Both the position numbers and the translations under genes were made by a program. DNA of 64,000 nt from Lentibacillus saliphilus. Lineage in GTDB: Bacteria; Bacillota; Bacilli; Bacillales; Amphibacillaceae. The notes beneath the pieces were generated by a model that was given only the letters and a program-made list of their open reading frames with translations, did no database searches and was not told the origin of the DNA. The stretch is from assembly GCF_019093865.1 (NCBI RefSeq), contig NZ_JABJXD010000001.1, positions 797,085-861,084 on the forward strand, read 5' to 3'. Every line of letters begins with the position of its first letter. The stretch's first letter is position 1. This document shows, in pieces, positions 62,247 to 64,000 of this stretch.

Positions 62247-62912
62247 ATGTTGGTTGAAGCATTTATTTTTGATTTGGATGGTGTCATTACAGATACAGCA
62301 GAATATCATTTTAAAGCTTGGAAGTCGTTAGCAGAAGACATCAATATTTCATTCGATCGGCACTTTAACGAACAGTTAAAAGGTGTTAGTAGAATGGAAT
62401 CTCTTGAGTTAATTCTCGCTAAAGCAGAACAACAAAATGATTACACTGAAAACGAAAAAGAAAAACTCGTGCAACGGAAAAATGAGCACTATCAGCAAAT
62501 GATTGCTACTCTAAGCCCTGACGATATTTTGCCTGGCATATCTGATTTGCTAGGAGACATTCAGGAGGCCGGTTACCGACTTGGGTTGGCCTCCGCGAGC
62601 AAGAATGCACCGTTCATTTTACGTGCGCTCGAACTGGACAATTTATTTGATACGATTGCTGATGTCGAGAAAATTGATAACGGTAAGCCGGCTCCAGATA
62701 TATTTTTATTAGCCGCTGCCGAACTAAATGCGTGCCCCGCAGCTTGCATCGGAATTGAAGATGCAGCGAGTGGGGTTACAGCAATCAGACGAGCTGGTAT
62801 GTTTAGTGTGGGAGTCGGGGACAAAGACATTTTGCAAGACGCTGATCTTATTGTGTCATCAACAGCAGAACTGGATTTAAATAGGATACTATCGTCCTGG
62901 GAACGTCGGTAG
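62247..62912 (+). CDS. pgcM: Beta-phosphoglucomutase
   Basis: A 221-residue HAD-superfamily mutase that converts beta-glucose-1-phosphate into glucose-6-phosphate. The catalytic Asp9 and Asp11 lie in FIFDLDGVITDTAEYHFKAW. Further motifs are the cap segment EQLKGVSRMESLELIL, LASASKNAPFIL and IGIEDAASGVTAIRRAGM. Start is ATG 62247 with GGAAAGGAG upstream; GTG 62241 is less likely. It follows the GH65 gene by 31 nt. Confidence 0.92.
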   Translation: MLVEAFIFDLDGVITDTAEYHFKAWKSLAEDINISFDRHFNEQLKGVSRMESLELILAKAEQQNDYTENEKEKLVQRKNEHYQQMIATLSPDDILPGISDLLGDIQEAGYRLGLASASKNAPFILRALELDNLFDTIADVEKIDNGKPAPDIFLLAAAELNACPAACIGIEDAASGVTAIRRAGMFSVGVGDKDILQDADLIVSSTAELDLNRILSSWERR

Positions 62913-62932
62913 TGCGTGTGTGGTGTGTGAGA

Positions 62933-63938
62933 CCGCCCTCAGTGACGAGGGAGAAGGAAGTGTCCATGGTTGACGGCTTCCTTTTTGTTTTTGTTTTGAG
63001 TGTGCATGAGCGGCGCTGGATATGCGGCTGATTCTTGTTTTATGCGTGGGCGAGGCGGCTTATGCGGCGTTTTTTCGATATATGCGTCAGGACTCTGGTG
63101 TATATGCGCGCGCTTTTTGAGATATGCGTGGTGAGCGCCATATATGCGGCTGCATCCGGAGATATGCGTTTCCCGTTCGTGTGCCCGCCCTCATCGACGA
63201 GAGAAGGAAGTGTCCATGGTTGACGACTTCCTTTTTGTTTTTGTTTTGAGTGTGCATGAGCGGCGCTGGATATGCGGCTGATTCTAGTTTTATGCGTGGG
63301 CGGGGCGGCTTATGCGGCGCTTTTTCGATATATGCGTCAGGACTCTGGTGTATATGCGCGCGCTTTTTGAGATATGCGTGGTGAGCGCCATATATGCGGC
63401 TGCATCCGGAGATATGCGTTTCCCGTTCGTGCGACCGCCCTCATCGACGAGAGAAGGAAGTGTCCATGATTGACGACTTCCTTCTTGTTTTTGTTTTGAG
63501 TGTGTGCGGGGGCTGCCGCTGGATATGCGGCTGATTCATGTTTTATGCGTTGGCGGGGCGGCTTATGCGGCGTTTTTTCGATATATGCGTCAGGACTCTG
63601 GTGTATATGCGCGCGCTTTTTGAGATATGCGTGGTGAGCGCCATATATGCGGCTGCATCCGGAGATATGCGTTTCCCGTTCGTGTGACCGCCCTCATCGA
63701 CGAGAGAAGGAAGTGTCCATGGTTGACGACTTCCTTCTTGTTTTTGTTTTGAGTGTGTGCGGGGGCTGCCGCTGGATATGCGGCTGATTCACGTCTTATA
63801 CGTTGGCGGGGCGGCTTATGCGGCGCTTTTTCGATATATGCGTCGGGACTGGCGTATATGCGCGCGCTTTTTGAGATATGCGTGGTGAGCACCATATATG
63901 CGGCTTCATCCGGATATATGCGTTTCCCGTTCGTGCGA
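62933..63938 (+). repeat. Four tandem 251-bp units, each with a terminator and eight TATGCG units (array E)
   Basis: The landmark CCGCCCTC occurs at 62933, 63185, 63435, 63688 and 63939, i.e. spacings of 252, 250, 253 and 251. Each unit holds one terminator hairpin with a T-run followed by eight TATGCG cores (first copy 63021 to 63163). Spacing is 20 bp except for one 22-bp interval (63081 to 63103) in copies 1-3; copy 4 has 20 there. Copies are more than 90% alike by eye. About 32 cores lie in the block. Confidence 0.93.
62954..62983 (+). terminator. Terminator of the alpha-glucoside operon (repeat copy 1)
   Basis: AAGGAAG (62954-62960) pairs with CTTCCTT (62977-62983), followed by TTTGTTTTTGTTTT. 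The same hairpin recurs in the 251-bp units at 63204-63233, 63454-63483 and 63707-63736. Confidence 0.85.
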
Positions 63939-64000
63939 CCGCCCTCAGTGACGAGGGAGAAGAACTTATATGATCAACCATATTACACAAATTTCCAAAA

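Noticed and set aside
62933..63990. Short frames inside the 251-bp units
   Set aside because: They recur with the unit and overlap terminators; they are repeat artefacts.

Overview
The window reads as a chromosome segment of a motile, spore-forming Gram-positive bacterium of the Bacillaceae. The signs are strong AGGAGG-type ribosome binding sites, a Hag-type flagellin behind a sigma-D promoter, YdbS/YdbT-like PH-domain genes, spore-surface-like genes with sigma-E-like promoters, and a Bacillaceae-type interspersed GC-rich repeat. No rRNA, tRNA, transposase, phage gene or CRISPR array was seen.

Layout. 1-3.4 kb: partial unknown gene, then a polar amino-acid ABC importer (minus). 4.2-7.3 kb: TetR regulator with ABC exporter (plus). 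7.4-9.3 kb: YknW/YknX-like pair (minus). 9.4-9.8 kb: two tandem XapX mini-proteins. 10.4-12.4 kb: small protein, TetR regulator, diacylglycerol-kinase-like lipid kinase. 12.5-15 kb: fold-type III PLP enzyme plus FAD lactone oxidase. 15.6-17.1 kb: FmdA amidase with FmdB zinc ribbon. 17.1-20.4 kb: sporulation-like block with a JAMM protease-like protein. 20.6-30.7 kb: a cobalamin-riboswitch-controlled B12 salvage operon of eleven genes (btuF, btuC, btuD-cbiZ fusion, cbiB, cobD, cobU, cobS, cobC, a degenerate cobU paralogue, PduO-type adenosyltransferase, AIR-synthase-like protein). 31.8-40.1 kb: serpin lipoprotein, PH-domain pair, tspO, heptad-repeat protein, amphi-Trp protein, arylamine N-acetyltransferase, NmrA-type oxidoreductase and its LmrA/YxaF-type regulator. 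40.3-51.8 kb: legionaminic-acid synthesis and flagellin glycosylation genes behind the flagellin gene. 52.1-53.8 kb: chemoreceptor with no standard start codon. 54.4-62.9 kb: TetR regulator, then an alpha-glucoside system (AraC regulator, binding protein, two permeases, GH65 phosphorylase, beta-phosphoglucomutase).

The most unusual content is intergenic. Seven spaces carry arrays in which a short invariant core recurs at an exactly fixed pitch with a variable remainder. A TATGCG core recurs every 20 bp at about 3.85, 15.06, 30.97, 55.07 and 63.02 kb. A TTGCGGAAT core recurs every 21 bp at about 9.96 kb. A CCGATT core recurs every 21 bp at about 23.94 kb, inside the B12 operon. The 63 kb array sits in a 251-bp unit that is tandemly repeated four times and carries its own terminator hairpin. 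These arrays keep phase over as many as 33 units while the variable part drifts and tends to alternate between two types. I know of no described element class that matches them.

How the genes work together. The B12 operon imports corrinoids, cleaves off foreign lower ligands (CbiZ) and rebuilds the nucleotide loop without making the corrin ring. The 40-51 kb block makes CMP-legionaminate from a GDP-sugar route and a Maf transferase presumably puts it on flagellin. The 56-63 kb block imports a disaccharide, phosphorolyses it and feeds beta-glucose-1-phosphate into glycolysis.
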